Below, piece by piece: positions 10,110-19,236 of a stretch of 64,000 nt of DNA. The notes under the pieces were generated by a model. The model made no database searches, was not told the DNA's origin, and saw nothing but the letters and a program-made list of their open reading frames with translations. The position numbers and the translations under genes were made by a program. The DNA is from Patulibacter defluvii (GTDB lineage Bacteria > Actinomycetota > Thermoleophilia > Solirubrobacterales > Solirubrobacteraceae). The stretch lies in the NCBI RefSeq assembly GCF_034096925.1, contig NZ_JAWZSQ010000025.1:5951-69950 (forward strand). Direction: 5' to 3'. The stretch's first letter is position 1. The number at the start of each line of letters is the position of its first letter.

Positions 10110-10813
10110 GGTGCGGTCTCCGGGTCGGTGGGAACGGGACGGGCGAGGGCGCGCAGGCCGCCCCAGGCGGCGCTGGCCAGCTGCTCGGCGACGGCGGCGT
10201 CGATCCGCGGCGGGGCGGGGGAGGGACGCTCGGCCAGCCGCAGCCGGACCAGCTCGGTGGCGGGCCCGAGCCAGGTGGCCCAGGCCAGGTCGAGCGGCAG
10301 GTCGGGGAGGGCGCCGGCGGCGACGTGGCCGTGCCACCAGCCGAGGACGGTGGCGAAGAAGGCGCGGTTGGCGTCGCGGAGGGCGTCGTCGGGCCGATCG
10401 CCCCCGCCGCCGCCGTCGACCAGCACCCGCGCGCCCTCGGGCTGGTCGCGGCACCAGGCCAGGTGCAGGTGGACCCCGCCGCGGATCCCCTCCTCGGCCG
10501 ACGGGCCGTCGTCGAGCAGCCGCAGCAACCGCCACTGGTACTCGCCGAGCAGCTGCAGCCGGACGGCGGCGACCAGCGCCGAGCGCTCGCGGAAGTGGTG
10601 GTAGAGCGCGCCGACGCTGACTCCCGCCTCGACCCGGATCGCGTCGAGCGAGGGGCCGTGGGCGCCGTCGCGGGCCAGCAGCCGGACCGCCGCGGCGAGC
10701 AGCTTGTCGCGGGCCGGGCGGGCGGGCCCGACGGCGGGCGGCGGCGGGGCGGCGGCGATCGCGGCCGCGCGGGCGGCGGCACGGGCGTCGACGGTCGGCG
10801 GATCGGTCGTCAC
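10106..10813 (-). CDS. TetR/AcrR family transcriptional regulator
   Basis: A 235-residue regulator with an Ala/Pro-rich leader and a TetR helix-turn-helix (LLAAAVRLLARDGAHGPSLDAIRVEAGVS, then VGALYHHFRERSALVAAV). The C-terminal helices would form the ligand pocket. It overlaps the enoyl-CoA hydratase start by 4 bp. An imperfect 25-bp inverted repeat at 10828-10852, just upstream of its GTG start and in the divergent region with the next gene, is the obvious candidate operator. An acyl-CoA ligand is likely from context, but this is inference. Confidence 0.85.
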   Translation of the reverse strand: MTTDPPTVDARAAARAAAIAAAPPPPAVGPARPARDKLLAAAVRLLARDGAHGPSLDAIRVEAGVSVGALYHHFRERSALVAAVRLQLLGEYQWRLLRLLDDGPSAEEGIRGGVHLHLAWCRDQPEGARVLVDGGGGGDRPDDALRDANRAFFATVLGWWHGHVAAGALPDLPLDLAWATWLGPATELVRLRLAERPSPAPPRIDAAVAEQLASAAWGGLRALARPVPTDPETAP

Positions 10814-10827
10814 GGCGGGGCCGATGG

Positions 10828-10852
10828 TGACAGACCGAGGAATCCTCTGTCA
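10828..10852. promoter_or_regulatory. Inverted-repeat operator candidate between the TetR gene and the AHCY-like gene
   Basis: Arms TGACAGA and TCTGTCA enclose a smaller GAGGA-N-TCCTC symmetry. The minus strand also reads TTGACA (10854-10849), a possible -35 for the TetR gene. The element lies 15 bp from the TetR start and 42 bp from the divergent AHCY-like start. Confidence 0.6.
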
Positions 10853-10881
10853 ACGGTGGACGGTGCACCCGCGCGGCCGTC

Positions 10882-10887
10882 TAGCCT
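10882..10887 (+). promoter_or_regulatory. Leaderless-type -10 box of the AHCY-like gene
   Basis: TAGCCT, then 6 nt, then the ATG at 10894; no Shine-Dalgarno is visible. Confidence 0.5.
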
Positions 10888-10893
10888 TGGGCG

Positions 10894-12222
10894 ATGGCCC
10901 CGCCCCCCAAGCCCGCCGCGCGTCCGCGCCGGCGGACCGCCCGGCCGCCGCACGATGTCGCCGACCTCTCGCTGGCCGCCGCCGGCGAGGCCCGGATCGA
11001 CTGGGCGGACGCGCAGATGCCGGTCCTGGCCCAGGTCCGCACTCGCTTCGCGGAGCAACGGCCGCTCGACGGCCTGCGCGTCGCCGCCTGCCTCCACGTC
11101 ACGGCCGAGACGGGCAACCTGGTGCGGACGCTGCGCGCCGGCGGGGCCGAGGTCTGGCTCTGCGCCGCCAACCCGCTCTCGACCCAGGACGAGGTCGCCG
11201 CCGCGTTGGTGGTCGCCGACGGGATCGCCGTCCACGCCCGGCGGCGGGTCGACCGCGCCACCTACGCGGCCCACCAGACGACGGTCGCCGCGGCCGGCGG
11301 CGACGGCCCGCACCTGACGATGGACGACGGCGGCGACCTGCTGGCCCTGCTCCACGACGGCGGCCCGGCCGCCGACGGCGAGCGCCCGGCGCTGGCCGCG
11401 CACCTGATCGGCGGTACCGAGGAGACGTCGGCCGGCGCCCTGCGGCTGCGGGCGATGGCCGAGCGCGGCGCGCTCTCGGTGCCGGTGCTGGCCGTCCACG
11501 AGGCCGACACCCACCGGGTGGTCGAGAACCGCCACGGCACCGGCCAGTCGGCGCTCGACGGGATCCTGCGGGCGACCAACGTGCTGCTCGCCGGCCGCCG
11601 GCTGGTGGTCGTCGGCTACGGCTCCTGCGGCCGCGGCGTCGCCGCCCGCGCCCGCGGCATGGGCGCGGCGGTGATCGTCTGCGAGGTCGATCCGGTCAAG
11701 GCGCTGGAGGCGAAGCTCGAGGGGTTCGAGGTCGCCCCCGCGCTGGAGGCGGCCGCCCAGGGCGACGTCTTCGTGACCGTCACCGGCAACCGCGACGTCC
11801 TCACCCGCGAGCACTTCGAGCGGATGCGCGACGGCGTGGTGCTGGCCAACGCCGGCCACTTCGACGTCGAGATCTCGCTCGGCGACCTGGCCGCCGCGGC
11901 CGACGGCCCGCCGGTCGAGGTCCGGCCGCTGGTCGAGCGCTACGTCGTCGGCGGCCGCCGGCTGCACCTGCTGGCCGGCGGCCGGGTCGTCAACCTGGCC
12001 GCCGCCGAGGGCTACCCGGCCTCGGTCATGGACCTCTCCTTCACCAACCAGGCGCTGGCCGTCGAGGCGCTGGTCCGCGACCGCGACCGCTTCGCCCCCG
12101 GCGTCCACCGCGTGCCGCAGGAGATGGACGCCGAGATGGCGCGGCTGAAGCTGGCCAGCCTCGGGATCGCGATCGACGCGCTGACCCCGGAGCAGGACGC
12201 CTACGGCCGCGCCTGGGGCTGA
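10894..12222 (+). CDS. S-adenosylhomocysteine hydrolase-like protein, divergent paralogue
   Basis: A 442-residue homologue of adenosylhomocysteinase, of the shorter archaeal/Thermotoga-like form (segment NRHGTGQS). Substrate motifs LHVTAETGNL, DDGGDL and GTEETSAG and the NAD site GYGSCGRGVA are present, as are TGNRDVLT and ANAGHFDVEI. The active-site segment that reads TKSKFDN in canonical enzymes reads THRVVEN here: by alignment the catalytic lysine (human K186) is His and the neighbouring Asp (human D190) is Glu. The usual C-terminal KPDHYRY tail that completes the NAD site of the partner subunit is missing. Either it acts on a different nucleoside thioether or it is catalytically impaired. 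Start ATG at 10894, preceded by TAGCCT 6 nt upstream (leaderless type). Confidence 0.82.
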   Translation: MAPPPKPAARPRRRTARPPHDVADLSLAAAGEARIDWADAQMPVLAQVRTRFAEQRPLDGLRVAACLHVTAETGNLVRTLRAGGAEVWLCAANPLSTQDEVAAALVVADGIAVHARRRVDRATYAAHQTTVAAAGGDGPHLTMDDGGDLLALLHDGGPAADGERPALAAHLIGGTEETSAGALRLRAMAERGALSVPVLAVHEADTHRVVENRHGTGQSALDGILRATNVLLAGRRLVVVGYGSCGRGVAARARGMGAAVIVCEVDPVKALEAKLEGFEVAPALEAAAQGDVFVTVTGNRDVLTREHFERMRDGVVLANAGHFDVEISLGDLAAAADGPPVEVRPLVERYVVGGRRLHLLAGGRVVNLAAAEGYPASVMDLSFTNQALAVEALVRDRDRFAPGVHRVPQEMDAEMARLKLASLGIAIDALTPEQDAYGRAWG

Positions 12223-12228
12223 GCCCGG

Positions 12229-13770
12229 CTACCAGTCCTTGCCGACCCTGACCGTCCGCGAGGTCCCGAGGACCTTGCCGTCGGCCGCGAGCGCCTGGAC
12301 CTGGACGACGGCGTCGTTGGTCCCGTAGCGCAGCAGGGTCTCGAAGCCGGTCTTCGGCCGCGTCTGGCGCGGCTGCAGCTGGTCGGCCTCGGGGCCGCCG
12401 AGCACCTGCCAGCGGGCGACGGCCGTGGCGCCGTTCCAGCTGACCCGGATCGCGGTGCTCTTGCCGCTCTTGCGGGCGACCGCCTTCGGCGGGACCGTCG
12501 GCGTCCCGGTCCACTCGAACCGGTAGGCGCGGTAGGAGTCCATCTTCTTGCCGTCGTAGCGGAGGTCGAACAGCACCCGGCCGCTGCGCGCGAACTCGGT
12601 CACGAACGGCTGGCTGCCGCCGAAGCCCATCAGCAGGTTGCCGTTGGGCAGCGTCTGGGCGTTGCCCTGGCTGGCCGAGAGCTGCGGCGTCGGCCGATAC
12701 CACTGGCGGACCAGCCGCGCGGTCTTGGCCTGCTCGTCGACCGCGATCTGGACCCCGCGGGTGCGCGAGCCGCGGGTCGCCTTGGCCGGCGCGTCGGCGT
12801 GGTTGTCGAAGAGCGTGATCGTGCCGTCGGCCAGCCGGTGGACGTCGTGGTGGTAGGGGGTCTTCGTGCCCGGGCCCATCCTGAAGCTGGAGCGCTTGCC
12901 GCCGAGCTTCCAGATCAGCGCGCCGGTCTTGCGATCGATCTTGTAGACGGCGTGGGTCGCGCGGCCCGAGATCAGCAGGTTGCCGTCGCTGTCGACGTTG
13001 ACCGAGTTCAGGTGGATGTAGTCGTAGGGCAGCTTGGGGTCGAGCGGCGGGATGTCGTAGGACTCGGCCGGCGCGACCGACTTGTTGGCGTCCCACTCCA
13101 GCAGCACCCGGCCGCTGGCGACGTCGATCTCCTGGACGACGTTCTGCATCACCAGGTCGTTCTTGCGCCCGCGCTTGACGCCGCGGGTGTCGCCGCGGAC
13201 GATCTTGTAGGCGATCACCAGCGCCGTGCCCTCCGGCGTCAGGTTGAACTCGTGGAGGTCCATCTTCTGGCCGTTGCCGGCCTTGACGGACGCGATCTGG
13301 CGGTACGAGCTGTCGTAGATCACGCCCTCGCCCTCGCCGTAGCCGCGCTTGACGGTGCCCTGCCACCAGGTCAGGACCGGATGGCCCTTGTAGGTCTGGG
13401 CCCGGAAGTCGTAGGCCCCGCCGCCCTTGATCTCCTTGAAGAAGACCAGCCGGCCGGCGTTGTCGACGATCATCGGGCCGGGGTCGTCCTTGCCCGCCTT
13501 CGGCGCGGTGAAGACGTAGCCGGGCGCCACGCTCGGCGCGGCGGCGACCTGGACCCGGGTGCCGGTCGGCCGCAGGTCGGGCCGGCTGGCGAAGCGCTGG
13601 GTCGCGTCGGCGGCCGCGGGGACGATGGCCAGCACCGCGACCGCGGCGGTCCCGGCCACCGCCGGCGGCAGGGCGCGTCGGCGTGGGCGGGCGGGGGCGG
13701 ATTCGGGCACGGGGGGCTGCTCTCGGTCGGCCGGCGGGGCGGGACGGGGGGAATGGCGCGTTGGCGCCAT
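12229..13770 (-). CDS. Exported arylsulfotransferase-like protein (Arylsulfotran_2 type)
   Basis: A 513-residue product with a hydrophobic export segment (AVAGTAAVAVLAIVPAAADA). The body is a propeller with MDLHEFNLTPEG, DYIHLNSVNVDSDGN, ISGRATHAVYKID, LGGKRSSF, HHDVHRLADGT, LFDNH and NLLMGFGG, which match the PQQ-like/ASST-type family of bacterial arylsulfotransferases. Those enzymes transfer sulfate between phenolic compounds; the His residues in HLNSV and HHDVH are where the family has its catalytic histidines. Most sequenced members are uncharacterised. The listed start is ATG at 13770; GTG at 13710 (MPESAPAR) would give a more typical signal peptide. The stop is 6 bp from the convergent AHCY-like stop. 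Direct repeats lie upstream at 13820-13839. Confidence 0.75.
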   Translation of the reverse strand: MAPTRHSPRPAPPADREQPPVPESAPARPRRRALPPAVAGTAAVAVLAIVPAAADATQRFASRPDLRPTGTRVQVAAAPSVAPGYVFTAPKAGKDDPGPMIVDNAGRLVFFKEIKGGGAYDFRAQTYKGHPVLTWWQGTVKRGYGEGEGVIYDSSYRQIASVKAGNGQKMDLHEFNLTPEGTALVIAYKIVRGDTRGVKRGRKNDLVMQNVVQEIDVASGRVLLEWDANKSVAPAESYDIPPLDPKLPYDYIHLNSVNVDSDGNLLISGRATHAVYKIDRKTGALIWKLGGKRSSFRMGPGTKTPYHHDVHRLADGTITLFDNHADAPAKATRGSRTRGVQIAVDEQAKTARLVRQWYRPTPQLSASQGNAQTLPNGNLLMGFGGSQPFVTEFARSGRVLFDLRYDGKKMDSYRAYRFEWTGTPTVPPKAVARKSGKSTAIRVSWNGATAVARWQVLGGPEADQLQPRQTRPKTGFETLLRYGTNDAVVQVQALAADGKVLGTSRTVRVGKDW

Positions 13771-13819
13771 CCTCCGCTACAACCGCTCCGCGGCGCGCCG
13801 GTTGCGACCCCCCGGGGCC

Positions 13820-13839
13820 GCTCTTACGCTGCTCTTACG
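13820..13839 (-). promoter_or_regulatory. Direct repeat with 11-bp period upstream of the arylsulfotransferase-like gene
   Basis: The 9-mer GCTCTTACG occurs twice with starts 11 bp apart (CGTAAGAGC twice on the coding strand), about 50 bp before the ATG. Direct repeats with one helical turn of spacing are typical of OmpR/PhoB-type response-regulator sites. Confidence 0.35.
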
Positions 13840-13846
13840 AAACGGC

Positions 13847-14530
13847 TCAGAGCGCGGTCGCCTCGAGCAGACCGGGCGGGTCGGTGCGGGCCGGGCCGGT
13901 CGGGAACGAGAGCCGCAGCAGGCGGCCGGCGGGCTCGGTCGCGACGTGGGCGATCACCGGCGGGACGACGGTCGCCGAGAGCTCGTCGAGCGCCTGGGCG
14001 ACGTCGACCAGGCTCGGCCGCAGGCGGATCCGGAAGGCCTCGAAGCGGCCGGCGGGGACCTCGATCGTCTCGCGCTTCTCGACCCGCACGTCGAGCGGCC
14101 AGTGGACCACCGCGGCCAGCCAGACGCGGGGCACGAAGCGGGCCTTCTCGGCCAGCGGCAGCGTCCGCAGGGCCAGCGCCAGCGCCGGCGCCGGCACCAT
14201 CGGCCGCGGGTAGCCGGCGATCTCGCCGCCCATCTGCGGCACCTGGACGTCGCGGAACGACGCCTCCTCGGTCAGCACGTGGCGGTCGCGGTCGCGCAGA
14301 TCGAGCGCCTGCGACTCGGCGATCAGGCCGCCGGCCTTGCGCCGGAAGCGGACGACGGCGCTGCCGGTCAGGCGGCCGAACGCGCGGCCCTCGATCTCCT
14401 GCACGAAGGTCCGGTCGTCCTCGGCCCGCAGGGTCAGGGTGCCCTCGCCGACCTCCTCGCCGTCGATCAGGGCGCGGAAGGCGCTCCGCTCGGGGGCCGT
14501 CAGCTCGGGGTCGCGCAGGGGCTCGTCCAT
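13847..14530 (-). CDS. Conserved hypothetical protein, 227 aa
   Basis: A soluble 227-residue protein without signal peptide or membrane helices. Beta-strand patterns such as GEGTLTLRAEDD, TGSAVVRFRRKAGGL and IEVPAGRFEAFRIRL recall DUF3108-like lipid-binding proteins, where VPAGxFxAxxI is a recurrent strand, but the match is weak. I do not assign a function. Start ATG at 14530. It is divergent from the dienelactone hydrolase gene at 14620, and the 89-bp intergenic region holds a perfect inverted repeat (14570-14589) that could control both genes. Confidence 0.6.
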   Translation of the reverse strand: MDEPLRDPELTAPERSAFRALIDGEEVGEGTLTLRAEDDRTFVQEIEGRAFGRLTGSAVVRFRRKAGGLIAESQALDLRDRDRHVLTEEASFRDVQVPQMGGEIAGYPRPMVPAPALALALRTLPLAEKARFVPRVWLAAVVHWPLDVRVEKRETIEVPAGRFEAFRIRLRPSLVDVAQALDELSATVVPPVIAHVATEPAGRLLRLSFPTGPARTDPPGLLEATAL

Positions 14531-14569
14531 GGGGCGGCATCATCGCCGATGGGGAGCGGTTCGTGGGCC

Positions 14570-14589
14570 TTCCTACTGATGAGTAGGAA
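14570..14589. promoter_or_regulatory. Perfect inverted repeat, operator candidate in a divergent promoter region
   Basis: TTCCTACT and AGTAGGAA separated by GATG form a 20-bp palindromic site. Taking TAGCGT at 14607-14612 as the -10 of the dienelactone hydrolase gene, the site covers its -35 region. The CTACT/AGTAG half-sites recur in the palindrome at 57814-57830. Confidence 0.6.
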
Positions 14590-14619
14590 TTCCGGTCGGC
14601 GCGCGCTAGCGTTCGCGCG

Positions 14620-15429
14620 ATGGGACTCGAGCGCTACGCCAGGGAGCAGTTCAGCGACGGCGGGGTGACGCACGACGTCTACCGCCGCGGGGAGGGTCCG
14701 GCGGTGATCGTCGTCGCCGAGGTGCCGGGGATCACGCCGGCGGTGATCGCCTTCGCCGACCGCGTCGTCGACCTCGGCCTGACCGCCGTCCTGCCGCACC
14801 TGTTCGGGGTCCCGGAGGGCGCGGCCCGCAACCCGCTCAACCTCGGGCGGACCTTCGCCCACGTCTGCGTCTCGCGCGAGTTCAACCTCTTCGGGCTGCG
14901 CAAGCAGTCGCCGGTCACCGACTGGCTGCGGGCGCTCGGCCGGCGCGAGCACGAGCGCTGCGGCGGGCCGGGGATCGGGATGATCGGGATGTGCCTGACC
15001 GGCGGCTTCGGGCTGGCGATGATGGCCGACGACTGGATGCTGGCCCCGGTCCTCAGCCAGCCGTCGCTGCCGGCGCCGGTCGGCCGCGCCCGCAAGCGCG
15101 ACCTCGGGATCGACGACGCGACCCTCGCCCGGATCAAGCAGCGGGCCGCCGACGGCGCCTGCGTGATGGGGATGCGCTTCACCGGCGACCGGCTCTCGCC
15201 CGGGGCCCGCTTCCAGCGGCTGCGCGAGGAGCTGGGCGACGCCTTCATCGCGATCGAGATCGACTCCTCGATCGGCAATCCGCACGGCAACCTGCCGATC
15301 GCCCACTCGGTGGTGACCGAGGACCTGAAGGACCGGCCGGGCCACCCGACCCGCCAGGCGCTCGACCAGGTGCTCGACTTCTACCGCGAGCGGCTGCTGG
15401 CGCCGGCGCCCGCCGCGACCGGCGCCTAG
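14620..15429 (+). CDS. Dienelactone hydrolase family protein
   Basis: A 269-residue alpha/beta hydrolase. The nucleophile elbow GMCLTGGFGLAMM carries Cys, as in dienelactone hydrolases rather than Ser lipases; an acid and His (NPHGNLPIAHSV) follow later. Substrates in this family are cyclic lactones or other esters, and the C-terminal half has an extra helical segment (TLARIKQRAADGACVMG). There is no signal peptide, so it should be cytoplasmic. Start ATG at 14620 lies 7 nt after TAGCGT, a leaderless arrangement, and behind the 14570-14589 operator candidate. It ends 4 bp past the convergent stop at 15426, giving a small 3' overlap. Confidence 0.8.
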   Translation: MGLERYAREQFSDGGVTHDVYRRGEGPAVIVVAEVPGITPAVIAFADRVVDLGLTAVLPHLFGVPEGAARNPLNLGRTFAHVCVSREFNLFGLRKQSPVTDWLRALGRREHERCGGPGIGMIGMCLTGGFGLAMMADDWMLAPVLSQPSLPAPVGRARKRDLGIDDATLARIKQRAADGACVMGMRFTGDRLSPGARFQRLREELGDAFIAIEIDSSIGNPHGNLPIAHSVVTEDLKDRPGHPTRQALDQVLDFYRERLLAPAPAATGA

Positions 15430-15815
15430 ATCCGCACGCAGCGCGACTGGACGCTGCGCCGCCAGTGGCGACCGTCGCGCGACTGGGCGACGGTCACCAC
15501 GCCGCGAGCGGTGCGGCGGGCCCGGTAGCGCTTGCTGCAGCGGAGCGTGGCGCCGTTCTGCCGCAGCGCCGCCTCGGTCCGGCAGGTGACCGTCGAGCGG
15601 CTGGCGCGGCGGCAGCCGAAGACCCGGCTGTCGAGCGCGGTGCCGGGCGCCCAGGCCAGCTCCTGGTGGAAGCTGCGGGTGATCGTCGCGCGCCCCTTGG
15701 CGAGCGAGAGGCTGGCGGCGTCGGCGCTGGCGGGCAGGGCGACGGCGGGCAGGGCGGCGACCACGGCGGCGAGGGCGGCGGTCGCGGTGGGACGGCGGGG
15801 GACGGACACGCGCAT
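15426..15815 (-). CDS. Small secreted basic protein, unknown function
   Basis: A 129-residue protein with a clear Sec signal (hydrophobic AALAAVVAALPAVALPASADA). The mature part of about 95 residues is Arg-rich with four cysteines (FGCRR, VTCRT, LRCSK, SRCVRI) that could form two disulfides. I do not recognise the family. The start is ATG at 15815; the longer upstream frame lacks a better signal. Its 3' end overlaps the dienelactone hydrolase gene by 4 bp. Confidence 0.6.
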   Translation of the reverse strand: MRVSVPRRPTATAALAAVVAALPAVALPASADAASLSLAKGRATITRSFHQELAWAPGTALDSRVFGCRRASRSTVTCRTEAALRQNGATLRCSKRYRARRTARGVVTVAQSRDGRHWRRSVQSRCVRI

Positions 15816-15883
15816 GGCCCCACCGTAGCCCCGCGGCCGACGCGACGGCTCACCCCTGGCGGTGAGCGGGCGCACCGCTCCCA

Positions 15884-15909
15884 AACCTTGACACAGTCGT
15901 GGTAAGGTT
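15884..15909. promoter_or_regulatory. MerR-type operator candidate upstream of the merR-ahcY operon
   Basis: A 26-bp dyad with the layout AACCTT-N2-CAC-N4-GTG-N2-AAGGTT lies 12 bp before the MerR start. TAAGGT (15903-15908) would place transcription start about 6 nt before the ATG. Long dyads between or over promoter elements are the usual binding sites of MerR proteins, so autoregulation is likely. Confidence 0.6.
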
Positions 15910-15921
15910 CCGCCGTCCCGC

Positions 15922-16301
15922 ATGGACGCCCTGACGATCAACGAGGCCGCGGAGACCTCGGGCTGGAGCCCGAGGATGCTGCGCTACATCGAGGAGCTGG
16001 GGCTCGTGGAGCCCCCGCGCTCCTCGGGCGGCTACCGCTTGTACGGGCCCGGAGAGCTCCAGCGCCTGCGCACCCTGCGCGAGCTGCTGGACCGCTTCGA
16101 CCTGGGTCTCGGGGACGTCGGGTTCGCCCGCCGGTTGCAGCGCGACGACGCGCTGCGGACGGTGGTCGAGGGGTGGCTCGAGGCCGAGCCCGCGCGTCCG
16201 GACCACGTGCCCGCCGACGACTGGCTGGAGTGGGAGCAGGACAAGCACGAGCGACTGCTGGCGGAGGCCGCACGTCGCGACACGACCCTCACGGAGACCC
16301 C

Positions 16302-16305
<4 letters not shown>
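15922..16305 (+). CDS. MerR family transcriptional regulator, coupled to ahcY
   Basis: A 127-residue protein with a MerR winged helix (TINEAAETSGWSPRMLRYIEE, then GLVEPPRSSGGYRLY) and only a short helical C-terminus, so the effector domain is minimal. The C-terminal part (WLEWEQDKHERLLAEAARR) looks like a dimerisation coiled coil without the Cys ligands of metal sensors. The stop overlaps the ATG of ahcY (ATGA at 16302-16305), so regulator and SAH hydrolase are translationally coupled. The 26-bp dyad just upstream points to autoregulation. Sensing a methionine-cycle metabolite such as SAH or adenosine is my inference; no ligand site can be read. Confidence 0.85.
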
Positions 16306-17759
<1,454 letters not shown>

Positions 17760-17889
17760 TCTGACTCGCCCTCGTCGCGCCTGGGGGTGTCGCCGCCCCC
17801 TCGGCAGTACTGGCGTACAGCTCTCGGGTGCGCTCCTACCCAGGCACGACGATCGCTTCGTCAGATCGGCAGGCCGATAGCGCCTCGTT

Positions 17890-17918
17890 CGACGGGCGGC
17901 CCAGTGGGCCGCCCGTCG
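17890..17918 (+). terminator. Terminator hairpin after ahcY
   Basis: A perfect 13-bp stem (CGACGGGCGGCCC and its complement) with an AGT loop lies 130 bp beyond the ahcY stop. The 238-bp gap up to the next gene holds nothing else I can assign apart from a weak promoter-like TACGCT near 17957. Confidence 0.75.
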
Positions 17919-17997
17919 GCGTTCTCGGGGCGGCTTGCTCGCGATCCGCGTACGAAATACGCTGGCGCGCACTTCGTCGTCCGCCTGGGTCCTCGCG

Positions 17998-19233
17998 ATG
18001 CTCCGTTCCCTCCTCGTCCCGCTGCTCGCCGCCGGGGCGCTCCTGACCACGCCGATCGCGGCGGGGGCGTCCGCTCCCAGCGAGGGCTGGATCTACTACG
18101 TCTGCGGCGACGGGCTCGACCTCTGCCGGATCGATCCCGACGGCAGCGGCCAGACGCGGCTGACCACCGACGGTCACGCGATCGGCAACCCCTACGGCGA
18201 TCCGGCAGTGTCGGCCGACGGACGGCGGCTGTTCTACCGCAGCAAGATCGGCCCGCTGCGCGGCTACGTCCGCGATCTCACGACCGACGCGCCCGCCAGG
18301 CTGGTCATCCCGAGCGTCGGCTACGACATGGCGATCTCGCCCGACGGCTCCCGGGTCGCCTTCCAGCCCGACTACGAGACGGCCTGCACCGCCTCCGCCG
18401 TCGACGGCGGAGCGCGGCGCTGCGTGGCGACGACCGTCTGGGGCCTCGCGTTCGCGAACGCGACGCACCTGATCGGGACGTTCCGGCCGTACGACCCGTC
18501 GCGGACGCCGCTCTCGCCGCCGAACGGCGAACTGGTGGAGTGGCCGGCCGACGGCTCGGCGCCGCCGCGGACGACGATCCGGATGGCGGGCTTCGGCCTC
18601 GAGCAGCCCGCGGTCTCGCCCGACGGCCGTCTGATCGCGGTCGCGGTGACGGGCCGGTTCGACGTGGGCCGGATCGCGATCTTCGATCGGGCCAGCGGGC
18701 GGTTGCTCCGCTACCTCACCGAGAATCCGTCGACCGACGCGGGGGCGGCGTCCGACGGCGAGCCGTCCTGGTCCCCGGACGGCCGCCGGATCGTCTTCCA
18801 GCGCGAGCTCTCGGGCCAGGTCGTGCGGCTGTTCGTGACGGCGGCCGACGGCGCCCCCGGCAGCGAACGGCCGCTGACCGCGGGGATCGAGCCGGTCTGG
18901 GGGCCGCGACCCGGGGCCGCGCCGGCGCCCGAGCCCTCCGCCCCGTCCGCGACCCGCCTGCGCGCGACCGCCTCCAAGCTCAGCGTCCGCGTGTCGACGG
19001 CGGCCAGCGTCCGCTTCACCGTCGACCGGCGGACGGTGCGCGGCAGCGGCAAGCGGCGGCGGGTCGCCTGGGTGCGGGTCACCCGGCGGACGGTCGCGGC
19101 GGACCGCGCCGGGGCCGTCGCGCTGCGGCTCGGCACGCGGCTGAAGCCCGGGCGCTACCGGCTGGCCGTGACGGTCCGCGAGACGGCCGGCAGCCGCTCG
19201 CGGACGGTCCGTACCAGCTTCCGGATCCGCTGA
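17998..19233 (+). CDS. Secreted TolB/PD40-type beta-propeller protein
   Basis: A 411-residue exported protein. The signal peptide (LRSLLVPLLAAGALL...AAGAS) precedes repeated propeller blades with the PD40 pattern: DPAVSADGRRLFY, DMAISPDGSRVAF, QPAVSPDGRLIAV, EPSWSPDGRRIVF. The last 90 residues form a separate basic beta-domain (VRFTVDRRTVRGSGKRRR, GRYRLAVTVRE). TolB-like propellers mediate protein interactions at the envelope; no enzymatic residues stand out. I chose ATG at 17998 because it begins a textbook signal peptide; an in-frame TTG at 17935 would add a non-hydrophobic extension. It ends 3 bp from the convergent stop at 19237. Confidence 0.75.
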   Translation: MLRSLLVPLLAAGALLTTPIAAGASAPSEGWIYYVCGDGLDLCRIDPDGSGQTRLTTDGHAIGNPYGDPAVSADGRRLFYRSKIGPLRGYVRDLTTDAPARLVIPSVGYDMAISPDGSRVAFQPDYETACTASAVDGGARRCVATTVWGLAFANATHLIGTFRPYDPSRTPLSPPNGELVEWPADGSAPPRTTIRMAGFGLEQPAVSPDGRLIAVAVTGRFDVGRIAIFDRASGRLLRYLTENPSTDAGAASDGEPSWSPDGRRIVFQRELSGQVVRLFVTAADGAPGSERPLTAGIEPVWGPRPGAAPAPEPSAPSATRLRATASKLSVRVSTAASVRFTVDRRTVRGSGKRRRVAWVRVTRRTVAADRAGAVALRLGTRLKPGRYRLAVTVRETAGSRSRTVRTSFRIR

Positions 19234-19236
19234 CCC

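Noticed and set aside
10894..12222. The AHCY-like gene as a pseudogene of ahcY
   Set aside because: The frame is intact over 442 codons with conserved NAD-binding motifs and its own promoter; the changes are specific substitutions and not decay.
15888..15893. TTGACA as the -35 of the merR-ahcY promoter
   Set aside because: Only 9 bp separate it from the best -10 (TAAGGT), and it does not fit a 19-20 bp MerR-type spacer either; it is more simply part of the dyad.
15884..15909. The dyad as an HspR-type HAIR element
   Set aside because: The HAIR consensus CTTGAGT-N7-ACTCAAG is not matched; only the CTTGA part is shared, and no heat-shock genes are present.
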